NCBI GenBank assembly: GCA_039583705.1 | Contig: JAVKSM010000093.1 | Span: 1 to 13,901 of the forward strand | DNA length: 13,901 bases | Source: JAVKSM01 sp039583705 | Lineage (GTDB): Bacteria > Actinomycetota > Actinomycetes > Mycobacteriales > Pseudonocardiaceae | Direction: 5' to 3' | In this document: one piece after another, positions 1-6,600 of the stretch | How positions within the stretch are numbered: position 1 is the first letter of the stretch | Layout of the letters: each line of letters opens with the position of its first letter | Translations under genes and position numbers: made by a program | The notes under the pieces: generated by a model | Seen by the model: the letters and a program-made list of their open reading frames with translations, nothing else | Told to the model about the DNA's origin: nothing | The model's database searches: none

Positions 1-30
1 TCCCGCCACACTTTAGATCAACAACGTGAC

Positions 31-75
31 ACGCCGCCCCGGCGGTCCGGCACTCCCGGGCTGGCGGGGCGGCGT
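31..75 (+). other. Long GC-rich inverted repeat upstream of groEL1
   Basis: Positions 31-40 (acgccgcccc) and 66-75 (ggggcggcgt) are perfect 10-base reverse complements separated by 25 bases. No U-run follows the second arm. It could be the terminator of an upstream gene, or a processing or attenuation hairpin between groES and groEL1, because these two are usually neighbours. No groES coding sequence is recognisable in bases 1-140, so the upstream gene cannot be named from this window. Confidence 0.5.
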
Positions 76-94
76 CGTATCCAGGTTCCAGGAG

Positions 95-113
95 GGCTGA
101 CGGCTCAGCCGTC
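95..113. promoter_or_regulatory. Overlapping palindromes in the groEL1 leader
   Basis: Two dyads overlap here. Positions 95-100 and 105-110 form a 6-bp stem with a 4-base loop. Positions 99-105 and 107-113 (gacggct/agccgtc) form a 15-base palindrome around one central base. The element lies about 28 bases before the groEL1 start and just upstream of its ribosome binding site, so it could be an operator or an mRNA structure. It is not the CIRCE/HrcA element, because the paired GCACTC-N9-GAGTGC arms are absent. Confidence 0.4.
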
Positions 114-140
114 GCGAAGGTACCCCGAGAGAGGCAACAG

Positions 141-1763
141 ATGCCCAAACTGATCAGCTTCGACGAGCAGGCGCGCCGGGCGCTGGAACGCGGGGTGAAC
201 CAGCTTGCCGACACGATCAAGGTGACCCTGGGCCCCCGGGGTCGCCACGTCGTGCTGGAGAAGAAGTACGGTGGCCCGACGATCACCAATGACGGTGTGA
301 CGATCGCCCGCGAGATCGACCTGTCCGATCCCTTCGAGAACCTCGGCGCCCAGCTCGCCAAGAACGTCGCCACGAAGACCAACGACGTCGCTGGCGACGG
401 CACCACCACGGCCACCGTGCTGGCCCAGGCCATGGTCACAGACGGGCTGCGCAACGTCACCGCGGGCGCCAACCCGATGGCGCTCGGCGCCGGGATGCTG
501 GCCGCGGCCGAGCGGATCGACGAGGTGCTCCGGGACCGCGCGACCCCGGTCAACGGCAAGGAGGGGATCACGGCCGTCGGCACCGTCGCCTCCCGCGACC
601 CCGACATCGGCGAGCTCATCGGCGAGGCGATGGAGCAGGTCGGCGGGGACGGCGTCATCACGGTCGAGGAGGGTCGGGGCCTGGCGACCGAGCTGGAGAT
701 CACCGAGGGCCTCCAGTTCGACAAGGGCTTCATCTCGCCCAACTTCGTCACCGACATCGAGCGGATGGAGACGGTGCTGGAGGACGTCTACGTCCTGCTG
801 CACCGGGAGAAGATCAGCGCGGTGGCCGACCTGCTGCCGGTGCTGGAGAAGGTGCTCGACGCCGGCAAGTCGCTGCTCGTCGTGGCCGAGGAGGTCGAGG
901 GCGAGGCGCTGTCCACCCTGGTCGTCAACGCGATGCGCAAGACGCTGCGGGGCTGCGCGGTCAAGGCGCCGTTCTTCGGAGACCGCCGCAAGGCCTTCCT
1001 GGAGGACCTGGCGATCGCGACCGGCGGCCGGGTCGTCAGCCCCGAGGTCGGCCTCACGCTCGCCGAGGTCGGGCTCGAGGTGCTCGGCAGGGTCCGGCGG
1101 GTCGTGGTCACCAAGGACAAGACCACGCTGGTCGAGGGCGGTGGGAGCAAGGACGACATCGACGCCCGCATCGACCAGCTACGTCGCGAGATCGAGGACA
1201 CCGACTCCGACTGGGACCGCGAGAAGCTGCAGGAGCGGCTCGCCAAGCTTGCCGGCGCCGTGGCCGTCGTCCGGGTGGGCGCGGCCACCGAAGTCGAGCT
1301 GCGGGAACGCAAGCTGCGCATCGAGGACGCGGTGGCGGCGACGAAGGCGGCCGTGGAGGAGGGCATCGTGCCCGGCGGTGGCTCAGCGCTGCTGCACGCC
1401 GCCACCGAGCTGCGGGACGGTCTCGGTCGGTCGGGCGACGAGGCGGTCGGGGTCGCGATCGTGGCCCGCGCGCTGGCCGCTCCGCTGCACTGGATCGCGG
1501 CCAACGCCGGCGAGGAGGCCCCGGTCGTCGTCGGCAAGGTCCGCGAGCGGGAGTGGGGCAGCGGCTTCAACGCCGCGGTGGGCGAGCTGGGCGACCTCGT
1601 CGCCGCCGGCATCGTCGACCCCGTCAAGGTGGTCCGTTCGGCGGTGGCCAACGCGGCGTCCATCGCCCGCATGGTGCTCACCACCGAGAGCTCGGTGGTC
1701 GACAAGCCGGAGAAGCCGGCGGCCGCCGCGGCCGGTGGTCACGCTCACGGCCACGCTCACTGA
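141..1763 (+). CDS. groEL1: 60 kDa chaperonin GroEL1 (His-rich tail type)
   Basis: This is a 540-residue group I chaperonin subunit, the ATP-driven folding cage of the cytoplasm, and it is full length for the family. The N-terminus MPKLISFDEQARRALERG, the nucleotide-binding segments DGVTIAREI and GDGTTTATVLA, and the late signature AAVEEGIVPGGG are all present. The C-terminus lacks the Gly-Gly-Met repeats of housekeeping GroEL and instead ends in GGHAHGHAH. In actinobacteria such a His-rich tail marks GroEL1, the paralogue normally found beside groES, while the essential GroEL2 lies elsewhere. The start is ATG 141 with GAGAGAGG at 127-134 as ribosome binding site. Upstream dyads may regulate it and a strong hairpin follows it. 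GroEL1 is linked to mycolate enzymes and biofilm in mycobacteria and binds metal through its tail; whether that holds here is unknown. Confidence 0.96.
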   Translation: MPKLISFDEQARRALERGVNQLADTIKVTLGPRGRHVVLEKKYGGPTITNDGVTIAREIDLSDPFENLGAQLAKNVATKTNDVAGDGTTTATVLAQAMVTDGLRNVTAGANPMALGAGMLAAAERIDEVLRDRATPVNGKEGITAVGTVASRDPDIGELIGEAMEQVGGDGVITVEEGRGLATELEITEGLQFDKGFISPNFVTDIERMETVLEDVYVLLHREKISAVADLLPVLEKVLDAGKSLLVVAEEVEGEALSTLVVNAMRKTLRGCAVKAPFFGDRRKAFLEDLAIATGGRVVSPEVGLTLAEVGLEVLGRVRRVVVTKDKTTLVEGGGSKDDIDARIDQLRREIEDTDSDWDREKLQERLAKLAGAVAVVRVGAATEVELRERKLRIEDAVAATKAAVEEGIVPGGGSALLHAATELRDGLGRSGDEAVGVAIVARALAAPLHWIAANAGEEAPVVVGKVREREWGSGFNAAVGELGDLVAAGIVDPVKVVRSAVANAASIARMVLTTESSVVDKPEKPAAAAAGGHAHGHAH

Positions 1764-1779
1764 CCGCGACTGGAGTGGT

Positions 1780-1825
1780 CACGGGTGGATCGGCGCCGGC
1801 CGAGTCCGGTGCCGATCCACCCGTG
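1780..1825 (+). terminator. Transcription terminator hairpin after groEL1
   Basis: Positions 1780-1799 and 1806-1825 pair over 20 bp with a single G-U wobble and a 6-base loop, 17 bases after the groEL1 stop codon. There is no U-tract, which is common for actinobacterial intrinsic terminators. Being almost perfectly self-complementary, the hairpin could end transcripts from either side. Confidence 0.85.
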
Positions 1826-2153
1826 GTCGACACCCGACTGACCCTGCCCTCCGCCGGGCGCCGCATGACGAGCCCCGACCCTCCAGCGTCCCCTCCAACG
1901 GCGACGGTAGAACCGCGTCGACCCCGGTTCAACTGCCCGTCCGAGGTCACCGAGCCACCTCCCGCCCCATCCCAGGGGCACCGCCACCGCCACCGCCACC
2001 GAGATTCGCGCGTCACCGGACGCTCCCCGCGCCGTTAACTCAAGCGGGTGAAGATTGACGCGGCAGAACGAGGTACACCGGGGTGGCCGGCGCGCTCGAT
2101 CCGGGAGAATTCCGCACCGGGCCGAGTCAGGGTGCACCCTCGGGTCGGCCGAT
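1826..2153. other. Gene-free stretch between groEL1 and bldM
   Basis: No convincing coding frame was found; reading frames here are low-complexity Pro/Arg/Ser strings typical of noncoding GC-rich DNA. A short hexanucleotide run (CACCGC, three units plus a partial fourth) lies at 1979-2001. In Streptomyces coelicolor a WhiB-family gene (whiD) sits immediately before bldM, and mycobacteria have whiB3 near groEL1. No Cys-rich WhiB frame is visible here, so that gene is absent or has moved. Confidence 0.6.
2129..2140. promoter_or_regulatory. Perfect 12-bp palindrome upstream of bldM
   Basis: AGGGTGCACCCT is a perfect, spacerless palindrome. It lies 26 bases before the leader ORF start and 67 bases before the bldM GTG. 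It is a plausible binding site for a dimeric regulator of bldM, possibly BldM itself, but nothing in the sequence identifies the protein. Confidence 0.35.
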
Positions 2154-2165
2154 AGGAGGAAGGGC

Positions 2166-2210
2166 ATGTCACGCGGCTGTACGAACGGTCTCAGGAAGGA
2201 GTGCCCGTGA
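2166..2210 (+). CDS. Possible 14-codon leader peptide ahead of bldM
   Basis: ATG 2166 has a perfect AGGAGG (2154-2159) at 6-base spacing and opens a 14-codon frame, MSRGCTNGLRKECP. Its TGA stop (2208-2210) overlaps the bldM start codon GTG 2207 in a GTGA arrangement, the classic geometry for translational coupling. Its ribosome binding site is stronger than the one for bldM. It contains two Cys residues, and its sequence matches nothing I recognise. It may be a regulatory upstream ORF that controls how much BldM is made. Chance cannot be excluded for such a short frame, but the combination of site and overlap is unusual. Confidence 0.45.
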   Translation: MSRGCTNGLRKECP

Positions 2211-2803
2211 CGACGGTGCTGATCTGTGACGACCGACGCAGCGTCCGCGAGGGCCTTACCCGCGTGATGTCAGCGGTACCTGGTGTGCACCGCATCGACT
2301 GTGTGGCCCACGGCGACGAGCTCGTGGCGCGGTTCACCCGGCAGCCCGTCGACGTGGTCCTGGTCGGAACCCAGCGCGCCGTGCCGACCGGGGTGGAGGC
2401 CACCCGGCGGCTGGTCGCCTCGCACCCGCAGGCCAACGTCATCGTGTTCGGGGCGCCCGACGACGCCGGCAGCATCGCCGCGGCGATCGCCGGCGGCGCG
2501 CGCGGGTACCTGCGGTGGGACGCGTCACGTCCGGAGCTGGTCGCCGCGCTGGCGCACACGTTGGCCAGCGCAGCGGTGCCGGCCCCGCGAGCGCCGGCGG
2601 ACTCGGGCATCCAGCTCACCGAGCGCGAGCTGCAGGTGCTGCGCGGCATGAGCCAGGGCAAGAGCAACGGACAGATCGGGCGTGAGCTGTACCTGTCCGA
2701 GGACACCGTGAAGACCCACGCCAGGCGGCTGTTCCGCAAGCTCGGCGTGCGGGACCGGGCGCAGGCCGTCGCCCACGGTTTCCGTCGCGGGTTGGTCTCC
2801 TGA
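2207..2803 (+). CDS. bldM: BldM-like orphan response regulator (LuxR/FixJ type)
   Basis: A 198-residue DNA-binding protein with an N-terminal receiver-like domain (about residues 3-115) and a C-terminal LuxR helix-turn-helix (about 137-198) containing LSEDTVKTHARRLFRKLG. The C-terminal half closely follows Streptomyces BldM, a regulator of aerial growth and sporulation that acts as a homodimer or as a heterodimer with WhiI. The gene order next to a sigma factor and guaB supports orthology. Acidic residues D8 and D9 are kept, but the phospho-acceptor position 54 is Gly (VVLVGTQ) and the usual Lys is Arg (GYLRWD). The receiver therefore cannot be phosphorylated in the standard way. GTG 2207 is chosen over GTG 2201 because AGGAAGGA (2193-2200) lies 6 bases before 2207 and directly abuts 2201. 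Confidence 0.86.
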   Translation: MTTVLICDDRRSVREGLTRVMSAVPGVHRIDCVAHGDELVARFTRQPVDVVLVGTQRAVPTGVEATRRLVASHPQANVIVFGAPDDAGSIAAAIAGGARGYLRWDASRPELVAALAHTLASAAVPAPRAPADSGIQLTERELQVLRGMSQGKSNGQIGRELYLSEDTVKTHARRLFRKLGVRDRAQAVAHGFRRGLVS

Positions 2804-2997
2804 TCTTCGCTGTTGCCACCCGCCGGTCCTCTGAATCGTCACGTACCGTCAGCAGCCTGCGGGTACCCAGTGGGTGAATGGGCGTTGCCCCCTGCCCGTA
2901 CACAGCCTGCAACCGGTAGCGTCTGACGGGGGTCTTGCCGGCGGACGCAAGCAGGACCAAGGACTCGTTTTGCGTAACGCATGGGCTGCATTCTGCG

Positions 2998-3570
2998 ATG
3001 ACTGAACCGAGGGACGAAGTCGAGCACCTGGTGGCCGCCGCCGTCGGCGGCGATCGTCGGGCGCTCGAGGAGGTACTGCGGTACATCCGTCCGCTCGTGG
3101 TTCGGTACTGCCGCTCCCGGTTGGGAAGCCAGGAGAGGTCGTACGCGTCTGCCGACGATGTGGCCCAGGAGGTGTGTTGCGCAGTGATCACGGCGCTGTC
3201 AAGTTACCGTGACCAGGGGCGTCCCTTCCTGGCGTTCGTGTACGGCATCGCCGCCCACAAGGTCGTTGACGCCCATCGTGCGGCTGCGCGCAGCAGGTCC
3301 GAACCGGTCGCCGAGCTCCCCGACAAGGTCGACGTCGGGGACGGGCCCGAGCAGCGGGCGCTGAACCGGGCACTCACCGAGCAGATGAGCCGGTGGCTGG
3401 ATGTGCTGCCGGCCAACCAGCGGGAGATCCTCGTGCTGCGGGTGGTCGCTGGTCTCTCGGCCGAGGAGACCGCGGCGGCGGTGGACTCCACCCCTGGTGC
3501 GGTCCGGGTCGCCCAGCACCGGGCGTTACGGCGGCTACGGATCTCGATGTCCGCGGAGGAGGTGGTCTAA
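2998..3570 (+). CDS. sigD: RNA polymerase sigma factor SigD (ECF-type, sigma-70 family)
   Basis: A 190-residue alternative sigma factor that redirects RNA polymerase. Region 2 covers about residues 10-100 (ADDVAQEVC and RPFLAFVYGIAAHKVVDAHR, for -10 recognition and melting). Region 4 covers about 137-180, with LPANQREILVLRVVAGLSAEETA followed by the helix-turn-helix containing GAVRVAQHRALRRL. Both follow mycobacterial SigD, which is tied to stationary-phase and ribosomal gene expression. ATG 2998 is chosen because homology begins at EVEHLVAAAVGGDRRAL; no strong ribosome binding site precedes it, and an in-frame start at 2935 would add unrelated residues. Its stop lies directly against the first codon of the anti-sigma gene, so the pair is probably translated together. 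Confidence 0.93.
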   Translation: MTEPRDEVEHLVAAAVGGDRRALEEVLRYIRPLVVRYCRSRLGSQERSYASADDVAQEVCCAVITALSSYRDQGRPFLAFVYGIAAHKVVDAHRAAARSRSEPVAELPDKVDVGDGPEQRALNRALTEQMSRWLDVLPANQREILVLRVVAGLSAEETAAAVDSTPGAVRVAQHRALRRLRISMSAEEVV

Positions 3571-4548
3571 CTGGCTGGCAACGGGGCATCATGGAGCCCA
3601 GACGAAGCACCTTTCGACGAGCCGGTGGATCTCTCGGCCCTGCGGGCGGACGACGCCCTGCTGGATGCGATCGCCGCTGCTCCGCTGGACCGCAAGCTGC
3701 CGATCCCGGACGGCTCCGCGGGGGCGTTGGCCGCACTGCTGCTCGAGTGGCGGCGCGACATCGACTCCGAGCCGGTGCCCGAGCTGGTGAGCCTGGAACG
3801 CGCGGGCCACCTGCTGCACACCGCTGCCCGGAAGCCCCGGCGGATGCCGCTCTTCGCCCCGCTGGCGGGAGCTGCGGCGGTGCTCGTCATCGTCATGTCC
3901 GCGGTCGCGATCGCCGCTCACACGGCTGTACCCGGCACCCCGTTGTGGGGCGTCTCCAAGGTGCTCTACGCCGAGCGGGCGCAGTCGGTGGAGGCGGCGC
4001 AGACCGCCAACGACAAGCTGAACGACGCGAGCCAGGCGCTGGCGGCCGGTGACATCACGAAGGCGAGAGGGGAACTCGCCGCGGCCAGGACCAACCTGCC
4101 CGCGGTGCGGCCCGAGGACGGCCTCGCCGGACTGCAGGCCCGCCAGAGTCGGCTCCAGCAGGAGCTGGCGGCGGCTCCCGCCGCGACCGCGCCCTCGACG
4201 CCTTCCCCTTCGACGTCCACCAGCTCGACTGCCCCGGTGGCGCCGCCCGGGGTGAGCAGTCCGCCCACCACCGCTCCGCCCACCCCTACCACGACCGTTC
4301 CGCCTACTACTACGACCACCGCTCCGCCCACCACCACGACCGCTCCCCCGACCACCACGGCCACGACCACCACCAAGCCACCCGTGAGCTCCCGGCCCAC
4401 CGGTCCGAGCGGCAGCCCGGGCCCCACGAGCCCGTCGCCGCCCTCGCCGTCGCCGACGCTCAGATCCAGCACGGGCCACGCCACGAGCACCGGGTCCACA
4501 CCGGGCCCGGTGCGCAGGCCCGGCCCGGCCGGCGAGAGCCCGGTGTGA
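3571..4548 (+). CDS. rsdA: Anti-sigma-D factor RsdA, single-pass membrane protein
   Basis: A probable membrane-bound inhibitor of SigD. The N-terminal part (DLSALRADDALLDAIAAA onward) resembles mycobacterial RsdA, which binds sigma region 4 without the zinc motif of classic ZAS anti-sigma factors. One transmembrane segment follows (about residues 94-116 from the CTG start, LFAPLAGAAAVLVIVM...). Then come a helical region rich in Ala/Gln and an outer Pro/Thr/Ser-rich tail. The first in-frame ATG/GTG is GTG 3625, but the frame upstream to the sigD stop reads as protein-like sequence (WSPDEAPFDEPVD). A strong GGAGGAGG overlapping the end of sigD sits about 8-9 bases before CTG 3571. I therefore favour CTG as start (325 residues) with GTG 3625 (307 residues) as the conservative alternative. 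Confidence 0.85.
   Translation: MAGNGASWSPDEAPFDEPVDLSALRADDALLDAIAAAPLDRKLPIPDGSAGALAALLLEWRRDIDSEPVPELVSLERAGHLLHTAARKPRRMPLFAPLAGAAAVLVIVMSAVAIAAHTAVPGTPLWGVSKVLYAERAQSVEAAQTANDKLNDASQALAAGDITKARGELAAARTNLPAVRPEDGLAGLQARQSRLQQELAAAPAATAPSTPSPSTSTSSTAPVAPPGVSSPPTTAPPTPTTTVPPTTTTTAPPTTTTAPPTTTATTTTKPPVSSRPTGPSGSPGPTSPSPPSPSPTLRSSTGHATSTGSTPGPVRRPGPAGESPV
4250..4380 (+). repeat. Pro/Thr codon repeats in the anti-sigma factor tail
   Basis: Degenerate repeats of the type CCG-CCC-ACC-ACC encode a run of APPTTTT units in the extracytoplasmic tail of the anti-sigma factor. Such tracts resemble O-mannosylated linkers in actinobacterial envelope proteins. At DNA level they can vary in length by slippage. 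Confidence 0.7.
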
Positions 4549-4549
4549 G

Positions 4550-4966
4550 TCAGCCCAGCGCGCTTGGGTCCAGCGTGAGTACCCCGTCGGCGTAGCCCCG
4601 GCAGTACTCCCAGGTGACGTAGGCCGTCTCGTCCGGGGCGAAGGGCGGCTCGTGTGGCCGCATGCGACCCTCGTGGAGCAACTGCCACAGGCTGGCCCGC
4701 AGCAGTAGCCAGTCGTGGAAGTGCTGTTCGCGGCAGTCGTCGCAGTCCACGACGATCCCGCGGACGCCACGCGGCTCCAACAGCATCTGGTAGACGGCGA
4801 GGTCGGCCAGGTCGGCGAGCACCTCGGCGCGCTCGGTATCCGCTGGCTTGCCGGTTGGCCGGTCGGGCTCCTCGCCCGCAAGTGCCCGTGCGGGATCCTG
4901 CGGGTCCCCAGCGAACGGGTCGGGCGGCAGGGCGTCGTACACCACGATGTCGGAACCTACCGACAC
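4550..4966 (-). CDS. DUF5319 family protein
   Basis: A 138-residue soluble protein of unknown function, conserved in actinobacteria between the sigD operon and guaB (mycobacterial Rv3412 is the counterpart). Recognisable blocks are ALPPDPFAGDPQDPA near the start, ADLADLAVYQMLLEPRGVRGIVVDCDDC in the middle, and YVTWEYCRGYADG near the end. The central CDDCREQHFHDW gives a C-x2-C-x3-H-x-H cluster and a later Cys follows, which hints at metal binding; this is inference. The stop codon is one base from that of the anti-sigma gene, so the two are convergent and nearly touching. GTG at 4966 is the longest start; GTG codons at 4945 or 4942 would place the start nearer to that of relatives. The gene is divergent from guaB. 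Confidence 0.85.
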   Translation of the reverse strand: MSVGSDIVVYDALPPDPFAGDPQDPARALAGEEPDRPTGKPADTERAEVLADLADLAVYQMLLEPRGVRGIVVDCDDCREQHFHDWLLLRASLWQLLHEGRMRPHEPPFAPDETAYVTWEYCRGYADGVLTLDPSALG

Positions 4967-5061
4967 GCTGTGGTGGCCCCGCGGGGGGTGTCCTATCTGG
5001 ATCTCGTCCGCCCTGAATGTCGTCCGCCCTCGTGCCGGCGGGAAGACCGGCGCGGCGCGGA

Positions 5062-5074
5062 TACCATTCCGGCA
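5062..5074 (+). promoter_or_regulatory. Leaderless promoter of guaB (-10 element)
   Basis: TACCAT (5062-5067) fits the actinobacterial -10 consensus TANNNT. Six bases later comes the guaB ATG, so the A of the start codon is the expected first transcribed base. No Shine-Dalgarno sequence precedes the ATG. No convincing -35 is visible, as is common for such promoters. Confidence 0.6.
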
Positions 5075-6579
5075 TGGTTGTCACCGCCGCGGAGGTGCCG
5101 GAGAAGTTCGTGCTGCTCGGCCTCACCTTCGACGACGTGCTACTGCTGCCGGCCGAGTCCGACGTGGTGCCCGCCGAGGCCGACACCGCGACGCGGCTCA
5201 CCCGCAACGTCGCGCTGCGGATCCCGCTGGTGTCCTCGGCGATGGACACCGTCACCGAGTCCCGGATGGCCATCGCGATGGCCCGCCACGGCGGGATGGG
5301 GGTGTTGCACCGCAACCTGCCCGCGGTCGAGCAGGCCGCCCAGGTGGAGACCGTCAAGCGTTCCGAGGCGGGCATGGTCACCGACCCGGTCACGTGCGCC
5401 CCCACCGACACCCTCGCCGACGTGGATGCGCTGTGCGCCCGGTTCCGGATCTCCGGGGTGCCGGTCACCGACCCGGACGGCACCCTGGTCGGGATCATCA
5501 CGAACCGCGACATGCGCTTCGAGGTGGACCACAGCCGCCCGGTGAGCGAGGTGATGACCAAGCCGCCGCTGGTCACCGCGCAGGTCGGGGTCACCGCCGA
5601 GGCCGCCCTCGGGCTGCTGCGCCGGCACAAGGTGGAGAAGCTGCCGATCGTCGACGGCGCCGGCATCCTGCGCGGGCTGATCACCGTCAAGGACTTCGTG
5701 AAGACCGAGCAGTACCCGTTGGCCACCAAGGACCCGGACGGTCGCCTGCTGTGCGGTGCCGCCGTCGGGGTCGGCGCGGACGCCCACGACCGCGCCATGA
5801 TGCTCGTCGACGCAGGCGTCGACGTGCTCGTCGTGGACACCGCGCACGGCCACTCCCGGGGGGTCGTCGACATGGTCGCCAAGCTCAAGGGCGGGCTGGG
5901 CGAACGGGTCGACGTGGTGGGCGGCAACGTCGCGACCAGGGCGGGGGCTCGGGCCCTCGTGGCGGCGGGCGCGGACGCGGTCAAGGTCGGGGTGGGCCCG
6001 GGCTCGATCTGCACGACGCGGGTGGTCGCCGGGGTCGGGGTCCCGCAGGTCACCGCGATCTACGAGGTGGCGTCGGTGGCGGCTCCGGCTGGCGTGCCGG
6101 TGATCGGCGACGGCGGCCTGCAGTACTCCGGTGACATCGCCAAGGCCATCGCGGTCGGTGCGGACAGCGTCATGCTGGGTTCGCTGCTCGCGGGCACGGC
6201 TGAGGCGCCGGGCGAGGTGGTGTTGGTGGGTGGCGAGCAGTACAAGTTTTATCGGGGCATGGGGTCGCTGGGTGCGATGGCCGCCCGCGCAGCCGGTCGC
6301 GCCTATTCCCGGGATCGTTATGCCCTGGATGACGTGCTTTCCGACGACAAGCTCGTCCCCGAGGGGGTCGAGGCGCGGGTGCCGTTCCGCGGGCCGCTGT
6401 CGCAGGTGGTCCACCAGCTCGTCGGCGGGCTGCGGGCCGCGATGGGGTACGCAGGTGCCACGTGCGTCGCCGAGCTGCAGCAGGCCCAGCTCGTGCGGAT
6501 CACCGCGGCCGGTCTCAAGGAGAGCCACCCGCACGACGTGACGATGACCGTAGAGGCGCCGAACTACACCAGCCGTTGA
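5074..6579 (+). CDS. guaB: Inosine-5'-monophosphate dehydrogenase (IMPDH)
   Basis: This cytoplasmic enzyme oxidises IMP to XMP with NAD+, the committed step of guanine nucleotide synthesis. The 501-residue protein has the full layout. The barrel starts with LTFDDVLLLPAESDVVP. Two CBS regulatory domains cover about residues 100-210 (MVTDPVTCAPTDTLADV and EVMTKPPLVTAQVGVTAE). The catalytic loop GPGSICTT has the nucleophile Cys313, the phosphate-binding region includes GDGGLQYSGDIAKAIA, and the flap follows GSLGAMAA. It corresponds to mycobacterial GuaB2, the essential copy. ATG 5074 is chosen because homology begins just after it and a leaderless -10 sits 6 bases upstream; the longer in-frame start at 5017 adds residues unlike the family. 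Confidence 0.97.
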   Translation: MVVTAAEVPEKFVLLGLTFDDVLLLPAESDVVPAEADTATRLTRNVALRIPLVSSAMDTVTESRMAIAMARHGGMGVLHRNLPAVEQAAQVETVKRSEAGMVTDPVTCAPTDTLADVDALCARFRISGVPVTDPDGTLVGIITNRDMRFEVDHSRPVSEVMTKPPLVTAQVGVTAEAALGLLRRHKVEKLPIVDGAGILRGLITVKDFVKTEQYPLATKDPDGRLLCGAAVGVGADAHDRAMMLVDAGVDVLVVDTAHGHSRGVVDMVAKLKGGLGERVDVVGGNVATRAGARALVAAGADAVKVGVGPGSICTTRVVAGVGVPQVTAIYEVASVAAPAGVPVIGDGGLQYSGDIAKAIAVGADSVMLGSLLAGTAEAPGEVVLVGGEQYKFYRGMGSLGAMAARAAGRAYSRDRYALDDVLSDDKLVPEGVEARVPFRGPLSQVVHQLVGGLRAAMGYAGATCVAELQQAQLVRITAAGLKESHPHDVTMTVEAPNYTSR

Positions 6580-6600
6580 TGCTCGTGACCTGCTGGTCTG

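Noticed and set aside
46..60. Possible CIRCE/HrcA operator (GGCACTC)
   Set aside because: Only a half-site like the left arm is present; no GAGTGC arm lies at the required 9-base spacing.
1979..2001. CACCGC run as a CRISPR-like or functional repeat
   Set aside because: Only three to four hexamers with no spacers; a simple-sequence tract.
2120..2155. WhiG/FliA-type promoter before bldM (GCCGATAG)
   Set aside because: The -10-like GCCGATA is present, but no TAAA lies about 15 bases upstream.
3589..6053. Long minus-strand open frames (430 and 695 codons) opposite rsdA and guaB
   Set aside because: They are Arg/Gly/Ser-rich shadows of GC-rich coding DNA, overlap well-supported genes and resemble no family.
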